A stretch of DNA of 64,000 bases from JAWPMT01 sp965601475 (GCA_965601475.1 OZ271832.1:248001-312000); one strand, 5' to 3'; shown: positions 15,190 to 24,572, counted from the stretch's first letter. Program-made: numbers and translations. The notes: generated from the letters alone by a model not told the origin.

Positions 15190-15912
15190 TTGAAGCATCA
15201 ACTGACATCACCTTTCAGACTTCTGTTCTGTGTTTTCTGGAGCGTACTAATGATTTCGAGCTCCATGGTCATCTTGATTTTGTCTTTCAATCGCAAAATC
15301 CCCGTGATCATGGCCAGAACCATGTTCGCTCCCGGCATTCTCTGGGCCTGCGGCGTCAAGCTCAAGGTCATTGGAGCGGACCAACTCGACTCTGACCAAC
15401 CATACGTCTTTGCGTCGAATCATTTGTCTTATCTGGACATCCCGGTGCTGTTTGCAGCAATCCCGCACAACCTGCACTTTGTTGCCAAGAAACAGATCAA
15501 ATCAGTCCCTTTTGTGGGTTGGTATATGATGGCTACGGGGATGATCTTTGTGGACAGATCAGACCGATCCAAGGCCAAAGCCAGCATGCAGAAGGCAGGC
15601 TCCCTGATCAAATCGGGTAAAGACGTGCTGATGTTTCCCGAAGGGACGAGGAGCCGCAACGGAAAAGTCAGCTCTTTCAAGAAAGGCGCTTTCATTCTCG
15701 CACAAAGTGCTAAGGTACCCGTAGTCCCTGTGGCCATATCCGGAACGGAGCGGGCTATGCAGGTCAAGAAATGGACGATCATTCCCAGTACCATCGGTGT
15801 GCACATCGGCACACCCATAGCAGGAAATGATCTGGAATTCAATGACTATGCAAACCGTTGCAAAACGGAGGTCCAGTCCTTGCACTCCTCCTTAATCCAT
15901 CAACTAGCCTAG
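15190..15912 (+). CDS. plsC: 1-acyl-sn-glycerol-3-phosphate acyltransferase (PlsC family)
   Basis: The 240-aa membrane protein has an N-terminal hydrophobic helix (residues 10-35), the acyltransferase H-x4-D motif in NHLSYLD, the FVDRSDRSKA block, the glycerol-phosphate binding FPEGTRSR motif and the VPVVPVAISGTE block. It would transfer an acyl chain to lysophosphatidate in phospholipid synthesis at the inner membrane. The only suitable in-frame start is TTG; an ATG 60 nt downstream would lose most of the first helix. It is convergent with the BNR pair on the other strand. Confidence 0.9.
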   Translation: MKHQLTSPFRLLFCVFWSVLMISSSMVILILSFNRKIPVIMARTMFAPGILWACGVKLKVIGADQLDSDQPYVFASNHLSYLDIPVLFAAIPHNLHFVAKKQIKSVPFVGWYMMATGMIFVDRSDRSKAKASMQKAGSLIKSGKDVLMFPEGTRSRNGKVSSFKKGAFILAQSAKVPVVPVAISGTERAMQVKKWTIIPSTIGVHIGTPIAGNDLEFNDYANRCKTEVQSLHSSLIHQLA

Positions 15913-15937
15913 TGTCAGATCCGACCGTCTGCAGACA

Positions 15938-18900
15938 TCAGTCCGAACCTTCTACCTTTTTCTCAATATCGATTTTGCGGTCTAGCTTATTCAGTTTTTT
16001 GTTGAAGGCGGCAATGTCTTCCTCGACGAGTTGATCAAACTTTTGCCTGGCATCCTGCAGGCGCCCGTTGAGGACTTCGTAAACCTCTCCTTGCTGATCT
16101 GTAGGCCGAAAATCAATACCCGAAGCATTGATATCGCTTGCCAAGGCGCTGAGGCGTCCGTAGAGCTTCATTGGCGACCTGAAGGCATCTTCCCTGGCAC
16201 CCGTCAGATGAATATCGTAGAGCGCCGAGGCGATCTCCGTTGAAACCTTGGAGAGCCGGTCTGCTTCCCTTTTGTCAGACCTGCTTCTGAGACTTGGCGT
16301 CAGGCCCAGCAACTCACTCCTAATGATCTCCACTTTGTTGATCATGTCTACGGCCAGGTTCATGGCATCCCTGAGTTCCAAAGACTGTGCTACTTGTTTT
16401 TCGATGTCTTCTGTTGTACCATAGGTGCTCGGGTCTTTGATGACCACTACTTCTTTTTCGAATCGCTGACCATCGATTTCAATCACGGCCTTATATTTTC
16501 CCGGAACCACCTTCGGACCAAACTGACCCCGCCAGAGATCCAGATCCCAGGTCACCAACGGTCTCCAGCCTTCGCCATTGAGTTGGACCCACGGCCTTCC
16601 AGGTGGTTGCGTCCTCAACCGCGGCTTGTAGGTAGGTTCATACCTCAGATCCCACATCACCCGGTTGACACCCTGGTCCTTGCTGCCATTAAGTGTTCTG
16701 ATGACCTCTCCGTCTTCTTTTTGAATGGAGATAACGACTTCCTGTGCTGACGTATCCGGCAGGTAGTAATTGATGGGTGCGCCGTATTCAGGGTTGCGCC
16801 CGGCATTGAAGCTCGGAGCATCTGTTTTTATGCTCTCCTTGTTGTGGAAACGATAGGACCTGCGAATATCAAAAACCTGGGCTTCGGCGGCTAATTCGTG
16901 ATCATACTGACGCAGGGCTGAAAGGTCATCCAGAATGTAGTAGCCTCTTCCATATGTACCCACAACCAGATCATCAAACAGCTCCTGGATTGTCAGCCAG
17001 TATACCGGTGCCGGAGGCAGGTTATTCTTTAGTTTCATCCAGTTTCGACCGTAGTCCCAGGTGACAAACAGCCCGTTGTCCACGCCCAGGTAGAGCATTC
17101 CCCTGCGCTTGGGATCTTCAATGAGCACATGCGCAAACCCGTGAACACTTTCGGGGATATTGGCGGTGATTTTGGTCCAGTTTTGCCCATAATCTGTGGT
17201 GAGATAGCCGTAAGTACCAAAATCACCCATCTGATGCAGGTCTACAGTGATGTAGGCCCAACCCTCCTCATACTTTGAAGGTTGAATACTGGATATGGTA
17301 CCCCACTCCGGCAGATCCGGAATATTGGCTGTGACATTGCGCCAGTTGGACCCACCATCTCTTGTGATGTGTACTTGTCCATCGTTGCTTCCTACCCAGA
17401 TCACTCCTTGCAGCAGCGGTGACTCCTCGATGGCAAACAAGGTGGCCCCATCGAAGGTCATGAGATTGTCGATGGCCACGCCCCCTGAGCTTTGCTGATG
17501 ATCTTTCAGGTTCAAGGTGAGGTCGGGGCTAATCACCTGCCAGCTTTGCCCATCGTCATCGGATTTGTGGACAAACTGACTGCCCACATAGACACGATTC
17601 CGGGTATGCGGAGAAAAGCTGAGTGGAAAATTCCAATGCCATCGGTATTTGAGGTCTGCCGGCGCCCAACCATAACCGGCTTCAGGCCATACACGGACTT
17701 CCCGGGCATAGCCTGTACGCATGTCATAGCGCTCGAGGCCACCATCATAGCAGCCGGACCAAACAATATTGTTGTCAGCCGGATCGGGTTTCGCAAATCC
17801 GCTTTCACAGCCTCCCACACCATGCCAAAGACCTACCGGTATATAGCCCTGCTGGCTATTGCTAGGGCCCATGTATGACCAACCATCCTGACGGTTGCCA
17901 TAGACATTGTAAGGGATCTGGTCATCTACAGCTACATGATACATCTGGGCGATGGGTAAGACCACGCGTTGAAAGGATTTACCTCGATTGAGACTGATGC
18001 TCGCGCAACCATCATGAGCTACCATCATACGATCGGGCATCGTGGGGTCTATCCACATGTCATGATTGTCGCCACCACCACGGGGAGGTCTTTTCATCAA
18101 TGTCTTGCCGCCATCTTCCGATTTGCTGAAGCGCACACTCAGGAAATAAATCTCTTCGGGATTGTCGGGCGCCACAGCAATGCGGGTGTAGTATGGAGCC
18201 CTTTCATTCATGGTATGGTCCTGACTCATGAGGCGCCAGGTAGCACCCTTGTCATCTGATCGCCATAATTCCGGGCTATTGATCTCAAACAGTGCGTATA
18301 CGGTATTTGGGTTACTATGAGCTATGGCTACAGCCGTCTTCCCGACAGGTCGGCTGTCTCCGCCTGGTAGCCCATTGGCCGTCATAGGTTGCCAGGTATC
18401 ACCGCCATCGATCGATTTGTAGATGCCACCTCCTGGCCCACCGCTATTCAGGCCCCAGGTGTTGATATGCACCGACCACATGGCCGCATATAGCGTATTG
18501 GGATCTGAAGGGTCCATCGCAATATCAGCTGCGCCAGTACCTTCATCGATGAAAAGGACGCGTTCCCAGGTTTCACCGCCATCTTTCGTTCGGTAGATAC
18601 CCCGGTCCTGCTGTGGACCATAGGTATGACCTAATGCCGCAGCGTAAACAATATTCGCGTCATCCGGATGAACAACTACCCTACCAATGCGACCGGTCTC
18701 TTCCAGGCCTTTTCTTTCCCATGTTTTCCCGCCATCTGCGGATTTGTAAATACCATCCCCCATGGCGTGCGCCGGACGAATGACGAAGGTCTCCCCTGTC
18801 CCCATCCACACTTGCCGAGGATCACTGGGTGCGAGCGCCACGGAACCCACGGAAGATACTTCCAGGGAATCCGTTATAGGCTTCCAGCTGACGCCACCAT

Positions 18901-19105
18901 CTTCCGTTTTCCAGAGACCACCGGAGGCAGCGCCTATGTAGTTGACCATAGGATTGCCTGGCTCCCCGGCAATGGCAATGGCTCGGTTGCCTTCAGGGCC
19001 AATGAACCTAAAGTTCAGTTTGTCGAAGATCGACGGATCTCTGGGCTGTGCCTGGAGCAGGTTAGAAAGCGTTGCAAGGAGAAGTAAAATGATCGGCTTT
19101 TTCAT
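15938..19105 (-). CDS. large secreted BNR/VPS10-like beta-propeller protein 1
   Basis: The 1055-aa protein has a signal peptide (MKKPIILLLLATLSNLLQAQ) and a long array of BNR/Asp-box repeats of the type S/T-x-D-x-G-x-T-W: KTEDGGVSWKPI, KSADGGKTWERK, RTKDGGETWERV, KSIDGGDTWQPM, RSDDKGATWRLM and others up to about residue 700. These form one or two beta-propellers similar to sortilin/VPS10 or sialidase-type folds. A C-terminal part of about 300 residues has a beta-sandwich-like stretch (RTLNGSKDQGVNRVMWDLRYEP) and then helical coiled regions. Such proteins are often labelled glycosyl hydrolase without evidence; no catalytic residues can be assigned. It follows a paralogue with a 5-base gap, so the two are one operon. 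Confidence 0.85.
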   Translation of the reverse strand: MKKPIILLLLATLSNLLQAQPRDPSIFDKLNFRFIGPEGNRAIAIAGEPGNPMVNYIGAASGGLWKTEDGGVSWKPITDSLEVSSVGSVALAPSDPRQVWMGTGETFVIRPAHAMGDGIYKSADGGKTWERKGLEETGRIGRVVVHPDDANIVYAAALGHTYGPQQDRGIYRTKDGGETWERVLFIDEGTGAADIAMDPSDPNTLYAAMWSVHINTWGLNSGGPGGGIYKSIDGGDTWQPMTANGLPGGDSRPVGKTAVAIAHSNPNTVYALFEINSPELWRSDDKGATWRLMSQDHTMNERAPYYTRIAVAPDNPEEIYFLSVRFSKSEDGGKTLMKRPPRGGGDNHDMWIDPTMPDRMMVAHDGCASISLNRGKSFQRVVLPIAQMYHVAVDDQIPYNVYGNRQDGWSYMGPSNSQQGYIPVGLWHGVGGCESGFAKPDPADNNIVWSGCYDGGLERYDMRTGYAREVRVWPEAGYGWAPADLKYRWHWNFPLSFSPHTRNRVYVGSQFVHKSDDDGQSWQVISPDLTLNLKDHQQSSGGVAIDNLMTFDGATLFAIEESPLLQGVIWVGSNDGQVHITRDGGSNWRNVTANIPDLPEWGTISSIQPSKYEEGWAYITVDLHQMGDFGTYGYLTTDYGQNWTKITANIPESVHGFAHVLIEDPKRRGMLYLGVDNGLFVTWDYGRNWMKLKNNLPPAPVYWLTIQELFDDLVVGTYGRGYYILDDLSALRQYDHELAAEAQVFDIRRSYRFHNKESIKTDAPSFNAGRNPEYGAPINYYLPDTSAQEVVISIQKEDGEVIRTLNGSKDQGVNRVMWDLRYEPTYKPRLRTQPPGRPWVQLNGEGWRPLVTWDLDLWRGQFGPKVVPGKYKAVIEIDGQRFEKEVVVIKDPSTYGTTEDIEKQVAQSLELRDAMNLAVDMINKVEIIRSELLGLTPSLRSRSDKREADRLSKVSTEIASALYDIHLTGAREDAFRSPMKLYGRLSALASDINASGIDFRPTDQQGEVYEVLNGRLQDARQKFDQLVEEDIAAFNKKLNKLDRKIDIEKKVEGSD

Positions 19106-19110
19106 GGGGA

Positions 19111-22100
19111 CTATTCTTCGGTATTGGGTAAAATGACTGCGGGTAATTCCAGTTGACGATAGAGGTCATTGAAGGCCTTCAACTCCACATCAATCAGTTG
19201 CTTTCGCTGGCCTGCGAATACTTGCCACTGAGCTTCCAGATCTTTCAGTCGCTCTTTGGCACCCTCGGTGAGGACGGGGTGCTCGGGATTATCGGACAAG
19301 GCCTTGAGGTACATGAACTGAGCATTCAATTGATTCTGGTAGTTGATGACATCCTGGAACGTCTTCTGCTTGGGCTGTATGAGGTTATTTTCCCAGTCCC
19401 CAATCTTCTTACCCAGCGCTTTGGCCGTATCCAATAAGGCCTCCACTTCATCGCGCCCTTTCAACAGCTTCTCGTAGGCAGCCACTTGCTGCTTTGCTGA
19501 TCGCATGGCATTGACGCTTTCGTGCATTTCTGTAACCACATCTGTGATCCTGGCGACAAATTGATCCTTCTCGGCGTACTGATTTGCTGTAGCCTCTACA
19601 TTAGGGTTTGTAAGAATTTTGGCAGATGCCAGCAAGGTATCTTCCTCCAGCATCATGCGGATATCATAATCTCCGGGGCTCACCAGACCGCCGCGGTAAT
19701 CACCAAAGGCAAATACTCCATCTACAGCAGGTAGCTGCGAACGTCGGAAATCCCACGTAAATCGATTAACACCCTCCTTGACGGGCAATGCTTCCGGCTT
19801 TGGAGGGCCTCCTGGCCACGTCTTGAAGTCTTCCTGCTCCTCACTGGAATAGGTGCGGATGACTTCACCCTTTTCCAGAATTTCCAAGCGCAGGATCACA
19901 CTGTCCGGCAGTTCCTCAGGCAGGTAGTAGTCGAGCGTCAGCCCCGATTTTGGGTTCTTGCCAAGGGTTGGGTTTTCGGAGGTGCCACCAATGAAGAAAT
20001 AGGTGTCCTTAGGCTCATAAAGGCTGAGGGCTTCTACTTCCCCTTTGGATTGTTGGAGCGCTGATAGATCGTCCAGTATCCAGAAGGACCTGCCGGCCGT
20101 GGCTGCGATCAAATCATTATCGCGAATGGTGAGGTCGTTGATCGGCAGTATGGGTAGGTTCAGTTGCATCTTCTCCCATTTGCTGCCATCGTCGAAGGAA
20201 ACGTACAGCCCTGTCTCAGTTCCGGCATATAGCAAACCGCTTTCCTGTTGATCTTCCCTAATCACCCTGGGAAAGCCATTCGGATCGTCAAAACCGCCAG
20301 TGATCTTAGTCCAGGATTGACCATAGTCACTGGTTTTGAATGCGTAGGGTTTGAGGTCATTGAATTTGTAGCGCATGACTACGATGTAGACTTTGGCGGG
20401 GTCGTGGGGTGAAACCTCGATGCTGTTGATGATGCCTTCGGATAGCCCTGCAGGGGTTACATTGGTCCAAGTTGCTCCTCCATCCCTGGTCAAATGAACC
20501 AGGCCATCATCCGATCCTGACCAGATGGTACCCTCCTCGTGCGGCGACTCCACAAGTGCCATCAAAGTGTTGTAGTTCTCTCCTCCGGCAGCTTCATTCG
20601 TGTAGGGTCCTCCACCCGGTCCTTGTCGGGTAGAGTCATTCCTGGTGAGGTCGGGGCTCACAACCTGCCAGCTCTCACCACTGTTTTGCGTTTTGAAGAC
20701 CATGTTGCCCACGTGGTATATGACTTGCGGATTATGTGGAGAGGCCACTATTGGAGCATTCCAATTGTAGCGGTATTTGAAATCCCTAGGGATGCCACTC
20801 AAGCGGAGTTCAGGGTATTGCATGACTGACTTTCCAGTGTTGTTGTCACGATTCCAATGCGAGATGATGCCCTGGTAGCAACCGCCGAAAATCCGCTGCG
20901 GATCGTCCTCATCGAAAGCGAGAAAAGCGCTCTCGCATCCCGCGACTGAATACCAATCCTTCCATGATATGCCCTGGGTATTGGTCCTGTTGGCAATGCC
21001 TATGGCCGAATTGTCCTGTTGACCTCCGTAGACATGGTACGGCACTTGGTTGTCCGTGATCACCCGATAAAACTGCGCGGTAGGCTGGTTTCGCTGCGTT
21101 GACCAGGTCTTCCCTCCATTAAGTGAAACATTGGCACCTCCGTCATTGGAATTGATCATATAGTTATTGTCGAGGGGATTGATCCACAGGTGGTGGTTGT
21201 CGCCATGGGGTGTGGGCACCGGCACAAATGATCTACCTCCGTCAATAGACTTCATGACGGGCGCATTGAGTACAAAGACTTTGTTTTCATCCTGCGGATC
21301 TGCAAAGACTTCCATGTAATACCACGATCTCGCGACAAGTACGCGGTTTTTGTTGACCTGGGTCCATTTCTTGCCGGCGTCGTCAGAACGATAAAGCCCT
21401 CCTTTGTCTCCCTCCGCTTCGATGATGGCATAGACCCGCTCAGGATTTGCCCGGGACACGGAAACACCCGACTTACCAAAAGCCTCGGGGAGACCTTCTT
21501 CCATTTTTTCCCAGGACTCTCCCCCATCGACCGATTTGTAGAGTCCGGAATTTTCCCCTCCGGATTCCATCGTCCACGGGTAGCGCTGGTGTTGCCACAT
21601 GGCGGCATAGAGGATGCGAGGATTGGTCATGTCCATGGAAAGGCCGGAGGCTCCTACATTATCCGCCACGAACAGAACTTTGGTCCAGGTGGACCCTCCG
21701 TCGGTACTTCTGTAGACCCCTCTGTCGGATGATGGGCCATAAAGTGCACCTTGTACGGCCACAAAGACCAGCTCTGGGTCTTGAGGGTGAATGATCACAT
21801 CTGATATGTGCATGGAACTGGATAAACCGGTGTGCTTCCAGGTTTTTCCGGCGTCCGTTGACTTGTAGATGCCGTCGCCGCTGGAAGTCATAACCCCTCT
21901 GACGGCATGCTCTCCCATCCCGGCATAGACTACGTTGGGGTCTGATTCAGACACGGCTATGGCGCCAACAGTACCGGTGGCCAATTGTCCATCGGCGATA
22001 TTTTTCCAGGAAACGCCTGCATCGGTGGTCTTCCAAATTCCACTGCCGGTACCTCCCATGTAATAAGTGAGGGGGTCATTGACGACACCACTTGAAGTGA

Positions 22101-22266
22101 CACTCCTGCCGCCTCGGAACGGCCCGATGTTGCGCCACTTCAGGCCTGCGTAAATCTCAGAAAGATCCCTGGAAGGGTTGTCCTCAGAACGTTTTTTCCG
22201 CTTTTGACTGTAAAGCATGAGCGGAACGCACAGGAGAATAAGCAGGGTTGACTTGTAAGGTGACAT
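19111..22266 (-). CDS. large secreted BNR/VPS10-like beta-propeller protein 2
   Basis: This 1051-aa paralogue of the downstream gene shares its layout: a signal peptide (MSPYKSTLLILLCVPLMLYSQ), then WRNIGPFRGGRSVTSSGV, an Asp-box array (KTTDAGVSWKNI, KSTDAGKTWKHT, RSTDGGSTWTKV, KSVDGGESWEKM, RSDDAGKKWTQV), a GVNRFTWDFRRSQLP sandwich segment and a helical C-terminus. It lies first in the pair and its start region is duplicated: a perfect 34-base tandem repeat covers the start codon and leader, so a second start codon 34 bases upstream opens only a 7-codon frame. The function is unknown; binding or processing of extracellular polymers or peptides is plausible. Confidence 0.85.
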   Translation of the reverse strand: MSPYKSTLLILLCVPLMLYSQKRKKRSEDNPSRDLSEIYAGLKWRNIGPFRGGRSVTSSGVVNDPLTYYMGGTGSGIWKTTDAGVSWKNIADGQLATGTVGAIAVSESDPNVVYAGMGEHAVRGVMTSSGDGIYKSTDAGKTWKHTGLSSSMHISDVIIHPQDPELVFVAVQGALYGPSSDRGVYRSTDGGSTWTKVLFVADNVGASGLSMDMTNPRILYAAMWQHQRYPWTMESGGENSGLYKSVDGGESWEKMEEGLPEAFGKSGVSVSRANPERVYAIIEAEGDKGGLYRSDDAGKKWTQVNKNRVLVARSWYYMEVFADPQDENKVFVLNAPVMKSIDGGRSFVPVPTPHGDNHHLWINPLDNNYMINSNDGGANVSLNGGKTWSTQRNQPTAQFYRVITDNQVPYHVYGGQQDNSAIGIANRTNTQGISWKDWYSVAGCESAFLAFDEDDPQRIFGGCYQGIISHWNRDNNTGKSVMQYPELRLSGIPRDFKYRYNWNAPIVASPHNPQVIYHVGNMVFKTQNSGESWQVVSPDLTRNDSTRQGPGGGPYTNEAAGGENYNTLMALVESPHEEGTIWSGSDDGLVHLTRDGGATWTNVTPAGLSEGIINSIEVSPHDPAKVYIVVMRYKFNDLKPYAFKTSDYGQSWTKITGGFDDPNGFPRVIREDQQESGLLYAGTETGLYVSFDDGSKWEKMQLNLPILPINDLTIRDNDLIAATAGRSFWILDDLSALQQSKGEVEALSLYEPKDTYFFIGGTSENPTLGKNPKSGLTLDYYLPEELPDSVILRLEILEKGEVIRTYSSEEQEDFKTWPGGPPKPEALPVKEGVNRFTWDFRRSQLPAVDGVFAFGDYRGGLVSPGDYDIRMMLEEDTLLASAKILTNPNVEATANQYAEKDQFVARITDVVTEMHESVNAMRSAKQQVAAYEKLLKGRDEVEALLDTAKALGKKIGDWENNLIQPKQKTFQDVINYQNQLNAQFMYLKALSDNPEHPVLTEGAKERLKDLEAQWQVFAGQRKQLIDVELKAFNDLYRQLELPAVILPNTEE

Positions 22267-22315
22267 ATTGTTCAGGTTAAATTGACTTGTAAGGTGACAT
22301 ATTGTTCAGGTTAAA
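22248..22315. repeat. perfect 34-bp tandem duplication over a start codon
   Basis: The unit that begins TTGACTTGTAAGGTGACATA and ends TTGTTCAGGTTAAA occurs twice back to back (22248-22281 and 22282-22315). It spans the first six codons and the leader of the 1051-aa BNR gene. The outer copy supplies an upstream ATG that runs into a stop after seven codons. Confidence 0.85.
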
Positions 22316-22581
22316 TCAGTGGGATAAATTAGTGACAAACGATGAAGTGCGGCAAAGAATAGTGATGAAAGGCTGCGGCTCGAAGAGATTGCTACTCAGA
22401 ATAGACCGGATGGTGGGTAGCGGGGAGAAAATGGTGCGGACAGCCGGAATGTCAGCAGATGCGAAGTGCTGTCCGTTCTCTCCAAAAAAGCATTCAAAAT
22501 GATCTACCCTTAGGGCAAACTTCCTTGATTGCTGATTAAATTTAGTCTCACACAGGAAAGAAGAAACCAAAGAACGGAGCG

Positions 22582-23331
22582 TTGAACTGTCGAAAATGTG
22601 GTTTTGAAGTCACCTCGAACTTCTGCCCCAACTGCGGGCACAGCAGCCAGGCTGTTCGCTTTGACTGGAAATATCTGAGCCAGAAATTTGTTCAGTCTTT
22701 CGATCTGAGCAAGGGCTTCTTCTTCACCCTGAAGCAGCTTGTGGTACAACCTGGCCTGTCCTTGCGTCAATATATTCGGGGTGAGACTTCAGGCTATTCA
22801 AATCCGATCAAGCTATTTCTTATCGTAGGTGCGGTTACGAACTTTCTCACCTATCAGTACTCGATATTCACCGATGACCTGACGGAGCCCACCTTCTACG
22901 GGCTTGCCCTCCATGATCTTAAAGGCTACTACAAGTACTCCACGAGGTACTTTTCTTTCTTCACGCTTACGGCTATGCCTTTCTTCTCATTGGCAAGTTG
23001 GCTGATCTTCATAAAGAAAGGTTTTAACTATACGGAGAACCTCGTATTCAATATGTACGTGGGTGTGGGGCAGTTCCTGATACTGCTGGTTTTTATACCC
23101 GTGATTACCTATGTCCGGGGTGAAACGATCGTTACGATTTATGGATTTTTCAATATTGGCTACAATATCTGGGCACTCCTCTATTTCTTCCAGGTGGTTT
23201 CCTTGAGGGGGGCCTTTCTTGCTACACTTGCCGTATTGATTCCGCAGCTCACAGTATTCTTCCTGAACTACTTCTTATATAGAGTTCTGCCACAGAATTT
23301 CTGGGTCTTTCTGGATAATGTCTTAACCTAG
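22582..23331 (+). CDS. DUF3667 membrane protein
   Basis: This 249-aa protein opens with a zinc-ribbon-like C-x2-C ... C-x2-C pattern (CRKCGFEVTSNFCPNCGH), a marker of DUF3667. An amphipathic segment (GLSLRQYIRGETSGYSNPIKLFLIVGAV) and about five transmembrane helices follow to the C-terminus. Members are inner-membrane proteins of unknown role, common in Bacteroidota. The first in-frame start is TTG, preceded by an AAAGAAGAAA stretch. The upstream 300 bases contain only the duplicated BNR leader and no other gene. It is convergent with the next gene. Confidence 0.8.
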   Translation: MNCRKCGFEVTSNFCPNCGHSSQAVRFDWKYLSQKFVQSFDLSKGFFFTLKQLVVQPGLSLRQYIRGETSGYSNPIKLFLIVGAVTNFLTYQYSIFTDDLTEPTFYGLALHDLKGYYKYSTRYFSFFTLTAMPFFSLASWLIFIKKGFNYTENLVFNMYVGVGQFLILLVFIPVITYVRGETIVTIYGFFNIGYNIWALLYFFQVVSLRGAFLATLAVLIPQLTVFFLNYFLYRVLPQNFWVFLDNVLT

Positions 23332-23357
23332 TCCTTTTGAGTTGTGAGGCGTACGAT

Positions 23358-23882
23358 TTATTTCACAGAGACCGTGTCTTCTTCCTCTTTCATGGAAAGG
23401 ATGGTACGCAGTTGCTCTCCCATCACACGTTCCATCCGCCATTGCAATGTGCCCCACTGGACTTCATTGAGTTCTGCTTGCATGGATTCCACGGACTTGG
23501 GTTCGCTCCGGACTTCCATCATCCTGCCATAGCGCGCACTTCGCTTGTACTCCCGAAAGCGAAAATCTGCAAAACGACAGATGAGATGGTTTCCGGATTT
23601 TTGCAACTCCAACTGGTAATAGACCTTACCAAAGGGCCTTTTGCCGTAGGCTGATTGCTGGTAAAGGACAAATGAATGGTCCAGCCTGGCGACATCGCCA
23701 TTGACCTCACGTTTCTTTCGTTTGGATTGCAAAGTCTGGCTGATCTCTTCGACATCGGCATTGGGCATGTATAGCCGGGTTTCAAACGTACCTGCACGGT
23801 GGATCAAAGGGTTTTGGCCATAACCGACAATAGTACCGATCAGCATCATCAGCACCAAGCCAAATTTGGGTTTGGGGTTCAT
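23358..23882 (-). CDS. secreted hypothetical protein
   Basis: The 174-aa product has a signal peptide (GLVLMMLIGTIVGYGQ) and a mature domain in which a strand-rich core (GKVYYQLELQKSGNHLICRFADFRFREYKRS) is followed by a helical tail (SVESMQAELNEVQWGTLQWRMERVMGEQLRTIL). The layout is reminiscent of small DUF4468-type secreted proteins, but I do not claim membership. Its start codon lies in a G-rich repeated tract (plus strand) with six G-runs, which places a second ATG 31 bases upstream out of frame. It is periplasmic or secreted, with unknown role. Confidence 0.6.
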   Translation of the reverse strand: MNPKPKFGLVLMMLIGTIVGYGQNPLIHRAGTFETRLYMPNADVEEISQTLQSKRKKREVNGDVARLDHSFVLYQQSAYGKRPFGKVYYQLELQKSGNHLICRFADFRFREYKRSARYGRMMEVRSEPKSVESMQAELNEVQWGTLQWRMERVMGEQLRTILSMKEEEDTVSVK

Positions 23883-23919
23883 TTTGGGGTTGGGGTTGAA
23901 TGTTGGGGTTCATTTTGGG
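23868..23919 (+). repeat. G-run tract with a duplicated start region
   Basis: Six runs of three or four G lie within about 50 bases (GGG at 23868, GGGG at 23874, 23886, 23892 and 23904, GGG at 23916), a pattern able to form a G-quadruplex on the plus strand. The segment TTGGGGTTCATTTTGGG occurs twice, 30 bases apart. It overlaps the start codon of the minus-strand secreted protein. Confidence 0.55.
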
Positions 23920-24016
23920 TAACTCAATTTCCCCTTTTCTGTTTGATTCTCCAAGAATTTTAGCTTCCTATCAACCGAACATTCATCAGGTTTTTGCGGT
24001 TTTGACTTCTAAAAAC

Positions 24017-24178
24017 ATGGGACTCTTCAAGCGAAAAACAGAAAAGGAGAAGCTTCAGGCCAAATACAAGAAGCTGATGGAAGAATCGTATAAACTCTCG
24101 CACAGCAACCGATCGGCCAGTGACGAAAAAACCGCTGAAGCTGATGCCGTGCTCAAGCAAATCGACGCCCTGCCATAA
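24017..24178 (+). CDS. Lacal_2735 family small protein
   Basis: The 53-aa protein MGLFKRKTEKEKLQAKYKK... contains one helical region with KLMEESYKLSHSNRSASDEKTAEADAVLKQI. This matches the Lacal_2735 family of short, highly charged cytoplasmic proteins found across Bacteroidota. The ATG at MGLFKRK is clearly the family start, although the frame is open further upstream. The function is unknown. It stands alone ahead of a gene-free, structured stretch. Confidence 0.85.
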   Translation: MGLFKRKTEKEKLQAKYKKLMEESYKLSHSNRSASDEKTAEADAVLKQIDALP

Positions 24179-24319
24179 ATCTGGACATCCTCGTGGAAAG
24201 GATGTTGATAAGCGGTTAATATCTTGTGATTTCAAGGTGATTTTGGCATATGCCAATGTTCAAAACCTGTGATTATCTTAATCCATAGAAAATTTGTTAT
24301 TTCAGATTATTATCACAAC

Positions 24320-24546
24320 TTAGTAAAACCAAACGAGAGAAAAAGAAATCAAGCTTCGGCTTGAGGCCCGGAAAGGGAAATTCGATACAACTCCGGTTGT
24401 GTCGTTTGAAGTTCGAGGGCTTTTGACGGCGGTGCTTAGCAATAAGGGCCCCTGAAGGTTTCAAACTGTAATTTGGCGCTTGGCAGTGATTACGGTTGCC
24501 GCCAGGTGAAAAGGGTGATTTCAGCAATGGAGTCGCCCTTTTTGTT
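24320..24546 (+). ncRNA. candidate structured RNA with a terminal hairpin
   Basis: The gene-free stretch holds several strong hairpins. TCAAGC-TTCG-GCTTGA (24349-24364) is a perfect stem with a UUCG tetraloop. CGATACAAC-TCCG-GTTGTGTCG (24383-24404) is a 9-bp stem with one G-U pair and a UCCG tetraloop. At the end, AAAAGGGTGA pairs with TCGCCCTTTTT (24509-24543) as an intrinsic terminator. Stable UNCG loops plus a terminator suggest a small RNA on the plus strand. I cannot match it to 6S, SRP, tmRNA or RNase P RNA. Confidence 0.35.
24509..24546. terminator. bidirectional intrinsic terminator
   Basis: AAAAGGGTGA pairs with TCGCCCTTTTT across a 14-base loop and is flanked by T-runs on the plus strand and by A/T-rich sequence on the other side. 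It can end both the putative plus-strand RNA and the minus-strand bestrophin gene, whose stop codon is about 30 bases away. Confidence 0.55.
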
Positions 24547-24572
24547 TTTGTACCTCCGAAACATTTGGGCTT

